A DNA stretch of 64,000 bases from Acidobacteriaceae bacterium (GTDB taxonomy: Bacteria > Acidobacteriota > Terriglobia > Terriglobales > Acidobacteriaceae). Below, piece by piece: positions 34,906 to 43,541 of the stretch. The notes beneath the pieces were generated by a model that ran no database searches, was not told the DNA's origin, and was given only the letters and a program-made list of their open reading frames with translations. The translations under genes were made by a program, and so were the position numbers. The DNA is taken from positions 101,345 to 165,344 of the forward strand of contig PKVW01000051.1 of the NCBI GenBank assembly GCA_003131585.1, in the 5' to 3' direction. The stretch's first letter is position 1. The number at the start of each line of letters is the position of its first letter.

Positions 34906-35892
34906 ATGGAACTTCGTAAAGATCCCATCACTCGTTCCTGGGTCATGACAGGAGACGACCCAGCCGAAGGCACTCGTCCTGAAACTGCCTGCAGTTTTTG
35001 TCCGGAGTCCGCCGATGCCACGCAGGTCATCTCGGCGATACCCAGCGCGGTCGGCTGGTCGGCGCGCTCGATGGTGCATCCCAACCCGCTCTACCACATT
35101 GAAGGCGAGCCCGGCCGCCGCGGCGATGGCATTTACGACCGCATGAGCTCCGTCGGCGCCCACGAAGTGCTGGTCGAAAATCCCAGGCATGACCGCCATC
35201 TGTGGAATGCCAGCGACGATGAGATCGGGCAGTTCCTGCGCCTGGCCGCCGAACGCATCATGGATCTCAAGCGCGACCCACGCATCAAGTACGTCAGTCT
35301 CTTCAAGGACTACGGCCCCAGCGCCGGCCAGGAATTCAGCCATCCTACCTCGCAGATTACCGCAACCATGTTTGTGCCGCGGCGCGTGCTTTACGAGTTG
35401 CGGGCGGGCCGCGAATATTTTGTCGGCAAGGAGCGCTGTGTCTTCTGCGACATCATCAACCAGGAGGAGCGCCAGGCCGCGCGCGTGATCGAAGCACGCG
35501 GCGATTATGTCGCCATCGGACCCTACGCTCCGCGCGTCCCCTACGAAACCTGGATTCTGCCCCGCAACCACGAAGCGTCCTTCGAGCGCACAGGGTTGTC
35601 GAAGCCGGGACTGCGGGTCAACCTCGCTGCGCTTCTGCGCCGCACCCTGCAGCGGGTTCGCGTCGTGACGGAAGGCTTCCATCTCGTGCTGCACACCTCG
35701 CCGAACAGCCTGCATCCCTCGAATACCCTCGGCTATTGGAAAACCATTGACGACGACTACCACTGGCACATCGAGATCCTGCCCGTGCTCGCCACCAAGG
35801 CCCGCTCCTACACTTTCAAGGAGGTTTACTATTCGCCCGTCAGCTCCGAGACGGCAGTCAAGCAACTGCGGGAGGCTAAAATTGATGGATGA
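34906..35892 (+). CDS. Galactose-1-phosphate uridylyltransferase-like protein with altered active site
   Basis: This 328-residue protein of the GalT/HIT superfamily has two HIT-like halves. It shows zinc-type CxxC pairs (CSFCPE, CVFCDII), the segment VHPNPLYHIEGEP and the C-terminal YHWHIEILPV. The canonical active site HPH(G/S)Q, whose second histidine forms the uridylyl intermediate, reads H146-P147-T148-S-Q here, so the nucleophile is Thr. It could be a nucleotidyltransferase with another mechanism or another substrate, or an inactive paralogue. Divergent from mutS across 132 bp, and convergent with the ankyrin gene. Confidence 0.8.
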   Translation: MELRKDPITRSWVMTGDDPAEGTRPETACSFCPESADATQVISAIPSAVGWSARSMVHPNPLYHIEGEPGRRGDGIYDRMSSVGAHEVLVENPRHDRHLWNASDDEIGQFLRLAAERIMDLKRDPRIKYVSLFKDYGPSAGQEFSHPTSQITATMFVPRRVLYELRAGREYFVGKERCVFCDIINQEERQAARVIEARGDYVAIGPYAPRVPYETWILPRNHEASFERTGLSKPGLRVNLAALLRRTLQRVRVVTEGFHLVLHTSPNSLHPSNTLGYWKTIDDDYHWHIEILPVLATKARSYTFKEVYYSPVSSETAVKQLREAKIDG

Positions 35893-35897
35893 GGAAG

Positions 35898-36803
35898 CTA
35901 CGGTTTGCCGCCGGCCCGGCGCAGCAGACGGCTGACTTCGTTGTTGTTCCGGGCACGGGCCCAAGTCACGGCGGTATAGCCGTTCCGGCTTCGCAGGTTC
36001 GCATCCGCGCCAGCCGCGAGGAGCGCTTTGACCACATCCGGGTTTGCCTTCGGGTTCTGGCAGGCGAGGATCAAAGCTGTTTGTCCAGTCTGATCCAAGG
36101 CATTCACGTTGGCACTCGTTGTCGCGGACAGTAGCTGCTGCACAGCCTTCAAGTCTTCCTGCGCCGCGGCCCGCATCAGAGCGGTTTCATCAGGATCGAC
36201 AAGGGTTTCGCCACCGCTCCCCAGCCCGACTGGCCACGCTACGGGAATGATCCTGAACACCTTGATGCCGATATCCCCATTCATCTTCTGCCAATCGTTA
36301 ACCTTGAAATAGCCTCGTAACAACGGCTGAATCTGTAGCTCAACGATCGATTGCCATACCGAGCCTCCAGCCGGGCGCCCGATTCCCGCAGCTTCGTCCC
36401 CAACCTGCAACCGGAATACGCTGAAGCCGTCGGCTGAGTCCCACTCAAAGTGCGCGTCGAGGTTGCGAGTGAAACCCGCGGGGCTGATCCATACGACAGT
36501 GCAGCCCACCAGCAAAGCCGCCACCAGGTACGGCCAGGATCGTCGGCCGAAGCAGCGAGAGACGATGACCGCAACCGACGCCACCGACGCCAGTGCCTCA
36601 ACCAACAACCCCGCGGCGATTAGCATTTCACCAGCGGCGTTCCACCAGTGCAGGCGCCAATCCAGAAACCCACCCTCGTCAAAATGCCAAAAGGGATTGA
36701 GATGGAGGACCGCCAAACCGGCGATAAACAGTACCGCCCCGGCTTCCAAACCAGCGACTGCCCAGGTCGTGCGACGAATGTGCTTGGCCGTTGGAGAGAG
36801 CAT
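35898..36803 (-). CDS. Ankyrin-repeat membrane protein
   Basis: This 301-residue protein has three hydrophobic segments in its first half (about residues 15-33, 55-77 and 88-108), an extracytoplasmic beta-type middle region, and two to three ankyrin repeats at the C-terminus (DETALMRAAAQEDLKAVQQLL; NALDQTGQTALILACQN; SRNGYTAVTWARARNNNEV). Ankyrin repeats bind proteins; the partner is unknown. The C-terminal end reads RRAGGKP. The gene converges on the galT-like gene with 5 bp between them. Confidence 0.75.
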   Translation of the reverse strand: MLSPTAKHIRRTTWAVAGLEAGAVLFIAGLAVLHLNPFWHFDEGGFLDWRLHWWNAAGEMLIAAGLLVEALASVASVAVIVSRCFGRRSWPYLVAALLVGCTVVWISPAGFTRNLDAHFEWDSADGFSVFRLQVGDEAAGIGRPAGGSVWQSIVELQIQPLLRGYFKVNDWQKMNGDIGIKVFRIIPVAWPVGLGSGGETLVDPDETALMRAAAQEDLKAVQQLLSATTSANVNALDQTGQTALILACQNPKANPDVVKALLAAGADANLRSRNGYTAVTWARARNNNEVSRLLRRAGGKP

Positions 36804-36966
36804 TACTGTCTACCAGCTAGAAGAGTATAGACACTGTCCGGGACACGGGGAATCAAAGCCGACACTAAAGGACGCGTGCAAGGAACACCTTCCGCCCTCT
36901 TAAATGCCTTCGGCAATGAGCAGGAAGACCAACGACAAACCACCGACGACCGTTCATAATATCGGC

Positions 36967-37329
36967 ATGATCATCCGCCGCCTGAAGACCTACGCTGGCG
37001 CTCAGGGATACGTCTACCAATACTACTTCGTGGGCCAGCGCGCCGCGCTCGTCAACGATCCCGAAGCTCCCGCCACGGAATTCGTCTTCGACGTCACCTC
37101 CGACCGAAAGCTCACTTACGCCATCAGTGTTTTCCTACCCGAAAAATCAGTGACTGCATGGGCCACAACTCACGAACGTCCACTCACCGAAGCGGAGCAG
37201 TATGCCGCCGCCAAACTTCGCCTCTTCCGCGCCTTTGACGATCTGGAAGACGTGAAGGCCCACGGCCGCCGTCTCGTTATCGACGTGGCCCTCCTCGAGG
37301 AAGCACTCGCCAGCCTGGGCGTCGAATAG
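36967..37329 (+). CDS. Conserved hypothetical protein
   Basis: A 120-residue protein opening MIIRRLKTYAGAQGYVYQYY. The sequence is compact alpha/beta without membrane segments or cysteines. I recall similar short proteins from acidobacteria but know no function. Start ATG 36967 is preferred over the upstream ATG at 36904 because the upstream 21 codons are polar and low in complexity. It is followed by the CRP-type palindrome and the ccsA promoter. Confidence 0.65.
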   Translation: MIIRRLKTYAGAQGYVYQYYFVGQRAALVNDPEAPATEFVFDVTSDRKLTYAISVFLPEKSVTAWATTHERPLTEAEQYAAAKLRLFRAFDDLEDVKAHGRRLVIDVALLEEALASLGVE

Positions 37330-37334
37330 GGTGA

Positions 37335-37405
37335 TGTGATCCCGATCACACCCACCCGTGATCTCCTTGCGTTTCCCGCTGCCCGTTCTCTGTGCAGAAT
37401 ATAAT
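37335..37405 (+). promoter_or_regulatory. CRP-type palindrome and -10 box upstream of ccsA-hemA
   Basis: TGTGATCCCGATCACA (37335-37350) is a perfect TGTGA-N6-TCACA site for a CRP-family regulator. TATAAT (37400-37405) is a perfect -10 element, but the matching -35 position (37377-37382, CGCTGC) is poor. With a transcription start near 37412 the palindrome would be centred near -70, a classic activating position. A small GCTTG-TTA-CAAGC hairpin lies in the leader (37438-37450). Confidence 0.6.
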
Positions 37406-37499
37406 GCGTGGGCAGCGGTGGGTTCCTGAGCTTCGAAGCTTGTTACAAGCCTGTCCTGACTTGCAATAAACTCAGCGGACTCTGATACTTACCTAGCCT

Positions 37500-38312
37500 A
37501 TGGCTTTGCTCTGGCTCCGCTTCGCGCTGGCTTGCTACTTCATCGGGCTGATCTACGCCTTTTTTGCGCTTACTCGCACCAGCGATCTTTTCAGCCGCAT
37601 CGCCCTCCACGCCGCCAGCCTGGGTATGGTCTTCCACTTCGTCTCGCTGGTCGAGCTATTTCTCTCCGGTCACGTGGTCTGGGCTTCGGTACACAACGGG
37701 GAGTCACTGCTGGCTTTCTTTTCGATGACATTTTTCATGATCATCTACGCCGTTTACCAGACTACTTCGCCGGGCGTGGTTGTCTTCCCCATCGTGTTCT
37801 TTCTGACCTTTGTCGCGGCCGTGGACCAGCAACCCGTCCTGCTCACCGCTTTCGTCCAGCACAAAGGATGGCTGATCGCACACATCATTCTCATCTTCAC
37901 CGGGTACGCCGCCCTCGTGCTCAGCTTCGGCGCCAGCCTGCTCTATCTGCTGCAGGAGCGCCGCCTGAAAGCCAAGAAACCCAGCAGCCTGATTTCTTTT
38001 TTGCCCGCCCTCGAAGTGATCGATCAGATCGGTTACCGTTCCCTGTTGCTTGGCTTTCCTTTCATGACGCTCGGACTGATTACCGGTTCGGTCGTGGCCA
38101 TGTCGACATACGGATACGTGGACTTCAAGGATCCCAAGATCCTGTTGTCGATCCTGATGTGGGCCGTCTACATGATTATGGTCGTCACCCGCTGGAATTC
38201 GGGATGGCGCGGACGCCGCGCCGCGGTCCTCGCCACCTGCGCCTTCGTGGCCGCCATCGTGGCCTGGGCCGCGAACTACTTCTCCACGATCCACAGGGTT
38301 GCCGCCTCATGA
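37500..38312 (+). CDS. CcsA/HemX-like cytochrome c assembly membrane protein
   Basis: This 270-residue polytopic protein has about eight membrane helices and belongs to the CcsA/CcmC/HemX superfamily (PF01578). Family signals include a conserved helix HKGWLIAHIILIFTGYAAL, GASLLYLLQERRLK and RWNSGWRGRRAA. HemX members sit next to hemA and may affect heme synthesis or cytochrome assembly. Its TGA overlaps the hemA ATG (ATGA), so it is translationally coupled to hemA. Whether it acts in cytochrome c maturation or in controlling GluTR cannot be told from the sequence. Confidence 0.88.
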   Translation: MALLWLRFALACYFIGLIYAFFALTRTSDLFSRIALHAASLGMVFHFVSLVELFLSGHVVWASVHNGESLLAFFSMTFFMIIYAVYQTTSPGVVVFPIVFFLTFVAAVDQQPVLLTAFVQHKGWLIAHIILIFTGYAALVLSFGASLLYLLQERRLKAKKPSSLISFLPALEVIDQIGYRSLLLGFPFMTLGLITGSVVAMSTYGYVDFKDPKILLSILMWAVYMIMVVTRWNSGWRGRRAAVLATCAFVAAIVAWAANYFSTIHRVAAS

Positions 38313-39643
38313 GATACCAGCTCATCGGCGTGAATCACAAGAGCGCGCCGCTCGAGGTGCGTGAGCGCCTCGCGATTCCCGAGTCCCGCCTGCCCGATAC
38401 TTGCCGCGACCTCACCGCCCATCCTGGCATCGAGGAGGGCGTGATTATTTCCACCTGCAACCGCGTGGAAGTGATCACCCACACCGCCAACGGCGCAGCC
38501 GACCTGCGTGGCTTTCTGCATGAGCACTTTCACCTCACCGCCCAGGATCTGGACGCGCATCTCTACGAATTCCGCGAGAAGGATGCGGTGCGCCACGTCT
38601 TCCGCGTGGCTTCGAGTCTGGATTCGATGGTGGTTGGCGAAGCCCAGATTCTCGGCCAGGTGAAAGAGGCTTACGCCACCGCCCGCGCCGTGGGCGCCGT
38701 GCGCGGCCAACTCGATCAACTCTTTACGCGCGCCTTTGCCGTCGCCAAGCGGGTGCGCAGTGAGACCGCGGTAGGCTCGTCTTCGGTATCCATCGCCTCG
38801 GTTGCGGTGGAGCTGGCCAAAAAGATTTTCGGCACCCTGCAGGGCAAGAACGTTTTCATCGTCGGCGCCGGCAAGATGAGCGAACTCGCCGCCCGCCACC
38901 TGATGGCCCACGGCTGCGGCTCGATCTTCGTCGCCAACCGCACCTACGAGCGCGCGATCGGACTGGCGCACAAGTTCAACGGCCAGGCCATCAAGTTCGA
39001 CGACTTGTATGACAATTGCGACCGCGCCGATATCGTCATCACCTCGACGGGCGCGCCCCACGCCATTTTCCGCCGGGAACACGGCGAGCAATTCCTCGCC
39101 CGCCGCAAGAACCGGCCCATGTTTTTCATCGACATTGCGGTGCCCCGCGACGTTGCGCCCGAAATGGCCAAGCTCGACGGCATCTTCGCCTACGACATCG
39201 ACGACCTGCAGCAGGCCGTGAGCAGCCACGTGGCCGACCGCGGCAAGGAAGCCGAACTCGCCGAAGCCATTATTGCGAGTGAGGTGGAAAACTTTAAAGC
39301 CCGCTTCGAAGCCCGGCTGCACACGCTCGACGTGGTGCCGACAATTGTCAGTTTGCAAGACCACCTCGAAACCATCCGCCAGACCGAAATCGAGCGCGTC
39401 CGGGGCCGCATGGGTCCGTTGACGCGTGAACAAGAAATGGCCGTCGAAGCCCTGACCCGCGGCATCATCAACAAAGTGATGCACACCCCGATCACCACGC
39501 TGAAAACCGCCGCGCGCGAGTCAGAAGCAACAACAGTGATCGATGTGGTGCGAAGGTTGTTTAATTTGCACGACAAGGAAAAAGGGCCGGCGTCGCAGGC
39601 GAACAGGGAACCCAGTGATGACGACCTTATCGATCAGGCTTGA
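38309..39643 (+). CDS. hemA: Glutamyl-tRNA reductase
   Basis: This 444-residue enzyme starts at the ATG overlapping the ccsA stop; the frame is open further upstream inside ccsA but without family similarity. Catalytic Cys50 lies in ISTCNRVEV. The NADPH-binding domain has VGAGKMSELAARHL and the dimerisation domain forms the C-terminal helices. The enzyme makes glutamate-1-semialdehyde, the first step of tetrapyrrole synthesis from glutamyl-tRNA. The GEAQILGQVKEAYATAR signature is intact. The last 26 bp overlap the start of ung. Confidence 0.97.
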   Translation: MRYQLIGVNHKSAPLEVRERLAIPESRLPDTCRDLTAHPGIEEGVIISTCNRVEVITHTANGAADLRGFLHEHFHLTAQDLDAHLYEFREKDAVRHVFRVASSLDSMVVGEAQILGQVKEAYATARAVGAVRGQLDQLFTRAFAVAKRVRSETAVGSSSVSIASVAVELAKKIFGTLQGKNVFIVGAGKMSELAARHLMAHGCGSIFVANRTYERAIGLAHKFNGQAIKFDDLYDNCDRADIVITSTGAPHAIFRREHGEQFLARRKNRPMFFIDIAVPRDVAPEMAKLDGIFAYDIDDLQQAVSSHVADRGKEAELAEAIIASEVENFKARFEARLHTLDVVPTIVSLQDHLETIRQTEIERVRGRMGPLTREQEMAVEALTRGIINKVMHTPITTLKTAARESEATTVIDVVRRLFNLHDKEKGPASQANREPSDDDLIDQA

Positions 39644-40292
39644 GAAAAATTGGCACGCCATTATCGGCGGCGAGTTCGACCTGGCGCAGCTGGAGCAGTT
39701 TTTGCAGCGGGAGAAAGAGCTCGGACGCAATATCTATCCCAAGGATGCGGAAATTTTCAACGCGCTTAACTCAACCCGATTTAAGGATATTAAAATAGTG
39801 ATTATCGGTCAGGATCCGTATCCCGGAGAGGAGCAGGCGAATGGCCTTTGCTTCTCGGTCCGCAAGGGCAAGGCCATCCCACGAAGCCTTCAAAATATCT
39901 ACAAAGAGATCGAAGCCGAGTATCCTATCAAGATGCCGCCCCATGGCGACCTGAAGGGGTGGGCGGAGCAGGGGGTATTGCTGCTGAATGCGACCTTGAC
40001 GGTGCAGCAGGACAGCCCCGGATCGCACCAGCGCAAAGGCTGGGAGAGATTCACCGACGCCATCATCCGCGCCGTCAACGAAAGGCGTAAGCACGTCGTT
40101 TTTGTGCTCTGGGGTCGCTGCGCGCAGAAAACAAGCGCGCTGATCGACCGCGAAAGACATCTGGTGCTGGAAGCATCGCACCCTTCGCCGCGTTCCGCGC
40201 ACCGCGGGTTCCTCGGTTGCGGCCATTTTAGAACAGCCAACGACTACCTGATAAAATACGGACTTAAACCGGTTGGGTGGCGGAAGATTTAG
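39618..40292 (+). CDS. ung: Uracil-DNA glycosylase
   Basis: This 224-residue family 1 UDG shows the water-activating loop GQDPYPG, the uracil pocket AND and the DNA-intercalation loop EASHPSPRSAHRGF. It excises uracil from DNA. I placed the start at the ATG at 39618, which overlaps hemA by 26 bp, because the open frame upstream of it lies within hemA and gives a basic, non-family sequence. It is inserted in a cluster of heme genes without an evident metabolic link. Confidence 0.96.
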   Translation: MTTLSIRLEKNWHAIIGGEFDLAQLEQFLQREKELGRNIYPKDAEIFNALNSTRFKDIKIVIIGQDPYPGEEQANGLCFSVRKGKAIPRSLQNIYKEIEAEYPIKMPPHGDLKGWAEQGVLLLNATLTVQQDSPGSHQRKGWERFTDAIIRAVNERRKHVVFVLWGRCAQKTSALIDRERHLVLEASHPSPRSAHRGFLGCGHFRTANDYLIKYGLKPVGWRKI

Positions 40293-40305
40293 GGGGCAAA
40301 CTCTA

Positions 40306-40545
40306 ATGTCAGCGATAGTCCAGGTCGACTGGTCCCAATGTCCGTTGGTTGAAGCCGATCCAGAGATCCAGAGCGGCGCCCCGGTTTTAGCCGGGACGCG
40401 CCTGCCAGCGAGCGCAATTGTCGACAATGCAGAATATGGTTTGAGCGTGGCGGAGATTTCGGAGCAATTCGAAGTGTCGGAAACTCAAGTGGTTGCAATC
40501 CTGGCGTACGCCAAAGGTCACCGCGTTGCGGATACTGTTCGATAG
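40306..40545 (+). CDS. DUF433-family antitoxin
   Basis: A 79-residue protein of the DUF433 family, with GAPVLAGTRLPASAIVDNAEYG followed by a helix-turn-helix-like segment (SVAEISEQFEVSETQVVAIL). DUF433 proteins are the antitoxins of PIN-like DUF5615 toxins, and the toxin gene overlaps directly downstream. Start ATG 40306 gives MSAIVQVDW; the frame is open 11 codons upstream. Confidence 0.85.
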   Translation: MSAIVQVDWSQCPLVEADPEIQSGAPVLAGTRLPASAIVDNAEYGLSVAEISEQFEVSETQVVAILAYAKGHRVADTVR

Positions 40546-40882
40546 AAACGTTCCGGTGAAAGTGCGCGGCTTTCTTGCGGAGCACGAGGTCTGGACGATC
40601 ACTGAATTGAATTGGTCGCCGCGGCTCAAAAATGGCGAGCTTCTCAATGCAGCCGAAGCGGCAGGATTCGACATATTGCTCACCTGCGATCAAAACATCC
40701 GTTATCAGCAAAACCTAGCGGGACGGAAACTTGCTCTCGTGATCTTAACTTCGAACCTTTGGCCCTCCGTACGCAATTGCGGGCCGGCGGTTGAGCGGGC
40801 GGTCGAAAACTGGGCGCCGGGTAGCTGTCAGACGATAACGGTGCCGCTTCCACCTTTGCCGCGAAAAACAAGACCACGATGA
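40526..40882 (+). CDS. DUF5615 PIN-like toxin
   Basis: A 118-residue DUF5615 protein. The family opening (M)RILFDRNVP points to a TTG start at 40526, overlapping the antitoxin by 20 bp. Conserved acidic positions are seen in [33 protein letters not shown] and AVERAVENW. The fold is PIN-like, implying RNase activity. The stop overlaps the hemC ATG (ATGATG/TGA), so the pair is embedded in the heme gene run with no spacer. A more upstream start at 40493 is possible but would give a longer overlap. Confidence 0.8.
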   Translation: MRILFDRNVPVKVRGFLAEHEVWTITELNWSPRLKNGELLNAAEAAGFDILLTCDQNIRYQQNLAGRKLALVILTSNLWPSVRNCGPAVERAVENWAPGSCQTITVPLPPLPRKTRPR

Positions 40883-41859
40883 TGCTTGAAATAACAAACA
40901 AACTCCGCATCGGCTCCCGCGGCTCGCAGCTCGCCCTGTGGCAGGCCAACCACATTTCCGCGCTCCTCCGTGTGCGCGGACACGAAGTCGAAATCGAAAT
41001 CATCCACACCACGGGAGACAAGATCACCGACGTCCCCCTAGCTCAGGTCGGCGTCAAGGGCGGACTTGGCAAGGGAATTTTCACCAAAGAGATCGAAGAA
41101 GCCCTGGCCGCCGGCCGCGTCGATCTCGCCGTGCACTCGCTGAAAGACCTGCCAACAGAACTTCCCCCGGGTTTCGAAATCGCCGCCATCACGGATAGAC
41201 AAGACGCACGAGATGCTTTCTGCTCGCGGCTTTATTCGAGGATTGAAGACCTGCCGCAAGGCGCGCGCGTGGGCACTTCCAGCCTGCGCCGCCAGGCGCA
41301 ACTGAAGGCGATCCGCCCCGATCTCGACATTCATCCCTTGCGCGGCAACGTCGACACGCGCCTGCTCAAACTCGAACACGGCGAATATGACGCTATCATC
41401 CTGGCTGCGGCTGGCTTGAATCGCCTGGGCAAAACGGAACTGATCAAGCAGATCATTCCCGTCGAAATCATGTGTCCCGCCGCCGGGCAGGGAGCGCTCA
41501 GCATCGAAATCCGCGAAGGCGACGTCGCCACCCGCCAGCCCCTCGAATTCCTCAATGATCCTGCTGCCCACGCCGCCACCACTTGTGAGCGCGCGCTGCT
41601 CAATCGCATGGCCGGAGGCTGCCAGGTTCCCATCGGCGCCTTTGCCGAAATACGTAACGGTAAGCTCCATCTCGAAGCCATCGTCGCCGATCCCGACGGC
41701 TCGAAACTCCTGCGCGAGTCACGCGACGGGAATCTCAACGATCCTGAACAACTCGGCAACGAGGTCGGCGAAAGGTTGCTCGCTCGCGGCGGCGAAGAAA
41801 TGCTCGCGGCCGTCTACGGCCGCAGTGTGGCCATGCTTTCCCAACCGCGATCCGAATGA
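40879..41859 (+). CDS. hemC: Hydroxymethylbilane synthase (porphobilinogen deaminase)
   Basis: This 326-residue enzyme has [25 protein letters not shown] and the dipyrromethane-cofactor Cys248 in [11 protein letters not shown]. It joins four porphobilinogen molecules into hydroxymethylbilane. hemA lies upstream with ung and a toxin-antitoxin pair between, and hemD comes 1.7 kb downstream. Its ATG overlaps the stop of the preceding toxin gene; a second ATG follows immediately (40882). Confidence 0.97.
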   Translation: MMLEITNKLRIGSRGSQLALWQANHISALLRVRGHEVEIEIIHTTGDKITDVPLAQVGVKGGLGKGIFTKEIEEALAAGRVDLAVHSLKDLPTELPPGFEIAAITDRQDARDAFCSRLYSRIEDLPQGARVGTSSLRRQAQLKAIRPDLDIHPLRGNVDTRLLKLEHGEYDAIILAAAGLNRLGKTELIKQIIPVEIMCPAAGQGALSIEIREGDVATRQPLEFLNDPAAHAATTCERALLNRMAGGCQVPIGAFAEIRNGKLHLEAIVADPDGSKLLRESRDGNLNDPEQLGNEVGERLLARGGEEMLAAVYGRSVAMLSQPRSE

Positions 41860-41979
41860 ATACCCGCAGCGTTCTCCTGCAATTTCTCGGCGGCATTATG
41901 TCGGTATGCGCTCGCCGGATCGCTCTTTGCCATGATCGACACGTTCCATATACAATTTGCCCGCTGGGTTTCAAGAGTG

Positions 41980-42597
41980 ATGAGCGATCAATCGAGTAAC
42001 ACCGAACGTGGCGTCGCCGACCGGTCGCAACCGGCAATCGCTGCCTTCGGTCTTGGTATGGCCGCGCTCATCATGACTATCTTAGGCTTCACCTGGCTGG
42101 GATGGGGCTTTTCTGCCGACGCAGCTTTTACGGTGACGCAGTGGATCATCTTCTATCTCGCCTTCCTGGCACTGCTTGGGATATCCGTCCACGCCGTTCG
42201 CGGGGGAAATGCCCTGATGAAACCGCACTCCGCCCAGCGCGCCGCGTTCCGGGCCAGGACCGAAAAAAAATTCAGAATCGTCGCTATCCTCGAAGGAACT
42301 GGGTGCGGCATTGTCGTTCTTCTCACCATCGTCTTTCACCGATTGGATCTACTGGCGGTGGGCATCAGCCTTGTCGTCGGCATACATTTCCTTCCCTTGG
42401 CAGGCCTGTTCCGCTTCCCGGCGTACTATGCCGCCGGAATCGCGATTATCCTCTGTGATCTTGTTAGTTGGGCACTCCTCAGATCTGACGCAATTACGGT
42501 TTCCGTCGGCATCGCTACCGGAACCGTCCTATGGGTCACGGCAATCTACGCGCTCCTCCGCTCTCGCAAGTTCTTCCGGGACGCTACAACGGGCTAA
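41980..42597 (+). CDS. Polytopic membrane protein of unknown function
   Basis: A 205-residue protein with about six hydrophobic segments (for example FGLGMAALIMTILGFTWLGW, GCGIVVLLTIVF, YYAAGIAIILCDLVSWALL). No known family is recognised. I chose the ATG at 41980 (MSDQSSNTERGV); the frame stays open 16 codons earlier. It stands between hemC and a decayed DUF4442 gene and has no evident role in heme synthesis. Confidence 0.6.
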   Translation: MSDQSSNTERGVADRSQPAIAAFGLGMAALIMTILGFTWLGWGFSADAAFTVTQWIIFYLAFLALLGISVHAVRGGNALMKPHSAQRAAFRARTEKKFRIVAILEGTGCGIVVLLTIVFHRLDLLAVGISLVVGIHFLPLAGLFRFPAYYAAGIAIILCDLVSWALLRSDAITVSVGIATGTVLWVTAIYALLRSRKFFRDATTG

Positions 42598-42665
42598 GAA
42601 AGCTGCGCCGCAACCGTTGATCCAGTGCCGGAGATGGCCCGCGCTCTTGGTGCCGCCGAGAAGTT

Positions 42666-42935
42666 GCAGGAGAACGTTCCGGCAGCCGGGGAAGGGAACC
42701 GCGCGTGCAGAATTTCGTTTGTCCAATGGCCAGATCGAGGACATTCGCGAGAAACTAAAGACGCTGCCGAAATCTGAGCCCGTCTTTTCGGTGGAAGTGA
42801 AAGATGAAGCAGGAGTTGTGATCGCCGAAGTCGAGAGAATTCTGCATTGTGCGAAAGAAATAGCTACAGCCGATGACGACGCGGCTTACTTCGGCTTGCA
42901 GACCACAGGAGACTCGAAGCATGTACATCCCTGAA
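42666..42935 (+). pseudogene. Remnant of a DUF4442 hotdog-fold protein
   Basis: A short stretch (GKGTARAEFRLSNGQIEDI, then PVFSVEVKDEAGVVIAEV) matches my memory of the C-terminal half of DUF4442 thioesterase-like proteins. No start codon and no N-terminal half can be found in any frame between the upstream membrane gene and this piece. It ends in an unrelated-looking tail (EIATADDDAAYFG) that overlaps the next gene's start by 14 bp. Most likely a 5'-deleted pseudogene. Confidence 0.45.
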
Positions 42936-43541
42936 TTTAACCGGGTCCGCGACCACGCGGACACAGTCTCTTTCGTCCAGGCGAATCCGTTCGCCATTCT
43001 GGTTTCTGCCTCCGACAGCGGTCCCTTCGCCACTCATATCCCCATCCTCGCCCGGATCGTGGACAATCGGATGCTTCTGCACGGGCACATGGCCAAGGCG
43101 AATCCGCACTGGAATCTTCTGCAAGGTGGCCAGGAGTCCCTGGCCATCTTTCACGGCCCCCACGCCTATATTTCCCCCAGCCTGTACGAGAGCCGGGAGA
43201 GCGTGCCCACCTGGAACTACGCTGCCGTGCATGTGTACGGCCAGGCCCGGGTAATTTCCGAGCCCGAACGCCTGCTGGAAGAGATGCGCGAAATTATCCA
43301 CGCCTTCGATCCCGCCTACTTCGAGCAATGGAGCGGCCTCAGCGACAAGTTTCGCGATGGGATGTTGAAACACATCGTCGGCTTTGAGATGGCCGCCACT
43401 CGGATCGAGGCCAAATTTAAGATTAGCCAGAATCGCACTAAAGCGGACCAGGCTGCTGTGATTGGCTCTTTGAACGGGAGCACGGACTCAGCCGCTGCCG
43501 GAATCGCCAAACTGATGCAGAAGCAAGGCCTGGGGGTCTGA
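42921..43541 (+). CDS. PaiB-like FMN-binding protein
   Basis: This 206-residue protein opens MYIPEFNRVRD and has the family motifs LLHGHMAKANPHW, ISPSLYESRESVPTWNY and AAVHVYG. It matches the FMN-binding negative transcriptional regulator family (PaiB), a pyridoxamine-phosphate-oxidase-like split barrel. Family annotation is by similarity; in Bacillus the protein affects protease and sporulation genes. The gene is directly followed by hemD with no spacer (its TGA is adjacent to the hemD TTG). Confidence 0.88.
   Translation: MYIPEFNRVRDHADTVSFVQANPFAILVSASDSGPFATHIPILARIVDNRMLLHGHMAKANPHWNLLQGGQESLAIFHGPHAYISPSLYESRESVPTWNYAAVHVYGQARVISEPERLLEEMREIIHAFDPAYFEQWSGLSDKFRDGMLKHIVGFEMAATRIEAKFKISQNRTKADQAAVIGSLNGSTDSAAAGIAKLMQKQGLGV

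Noticed and set aside
37532..38308. Upstream extension of hemA through ccsA
   Set aside because: The frame is open across ccsA but gives a basic, unconserved sequence; GluTR homology starts at the ATG at 38309.
38276..39484. 402-codon minus-strand frame opposite hemA
   Set aside because: Antisense to glutamyl-tRNA reductase; no independent support.
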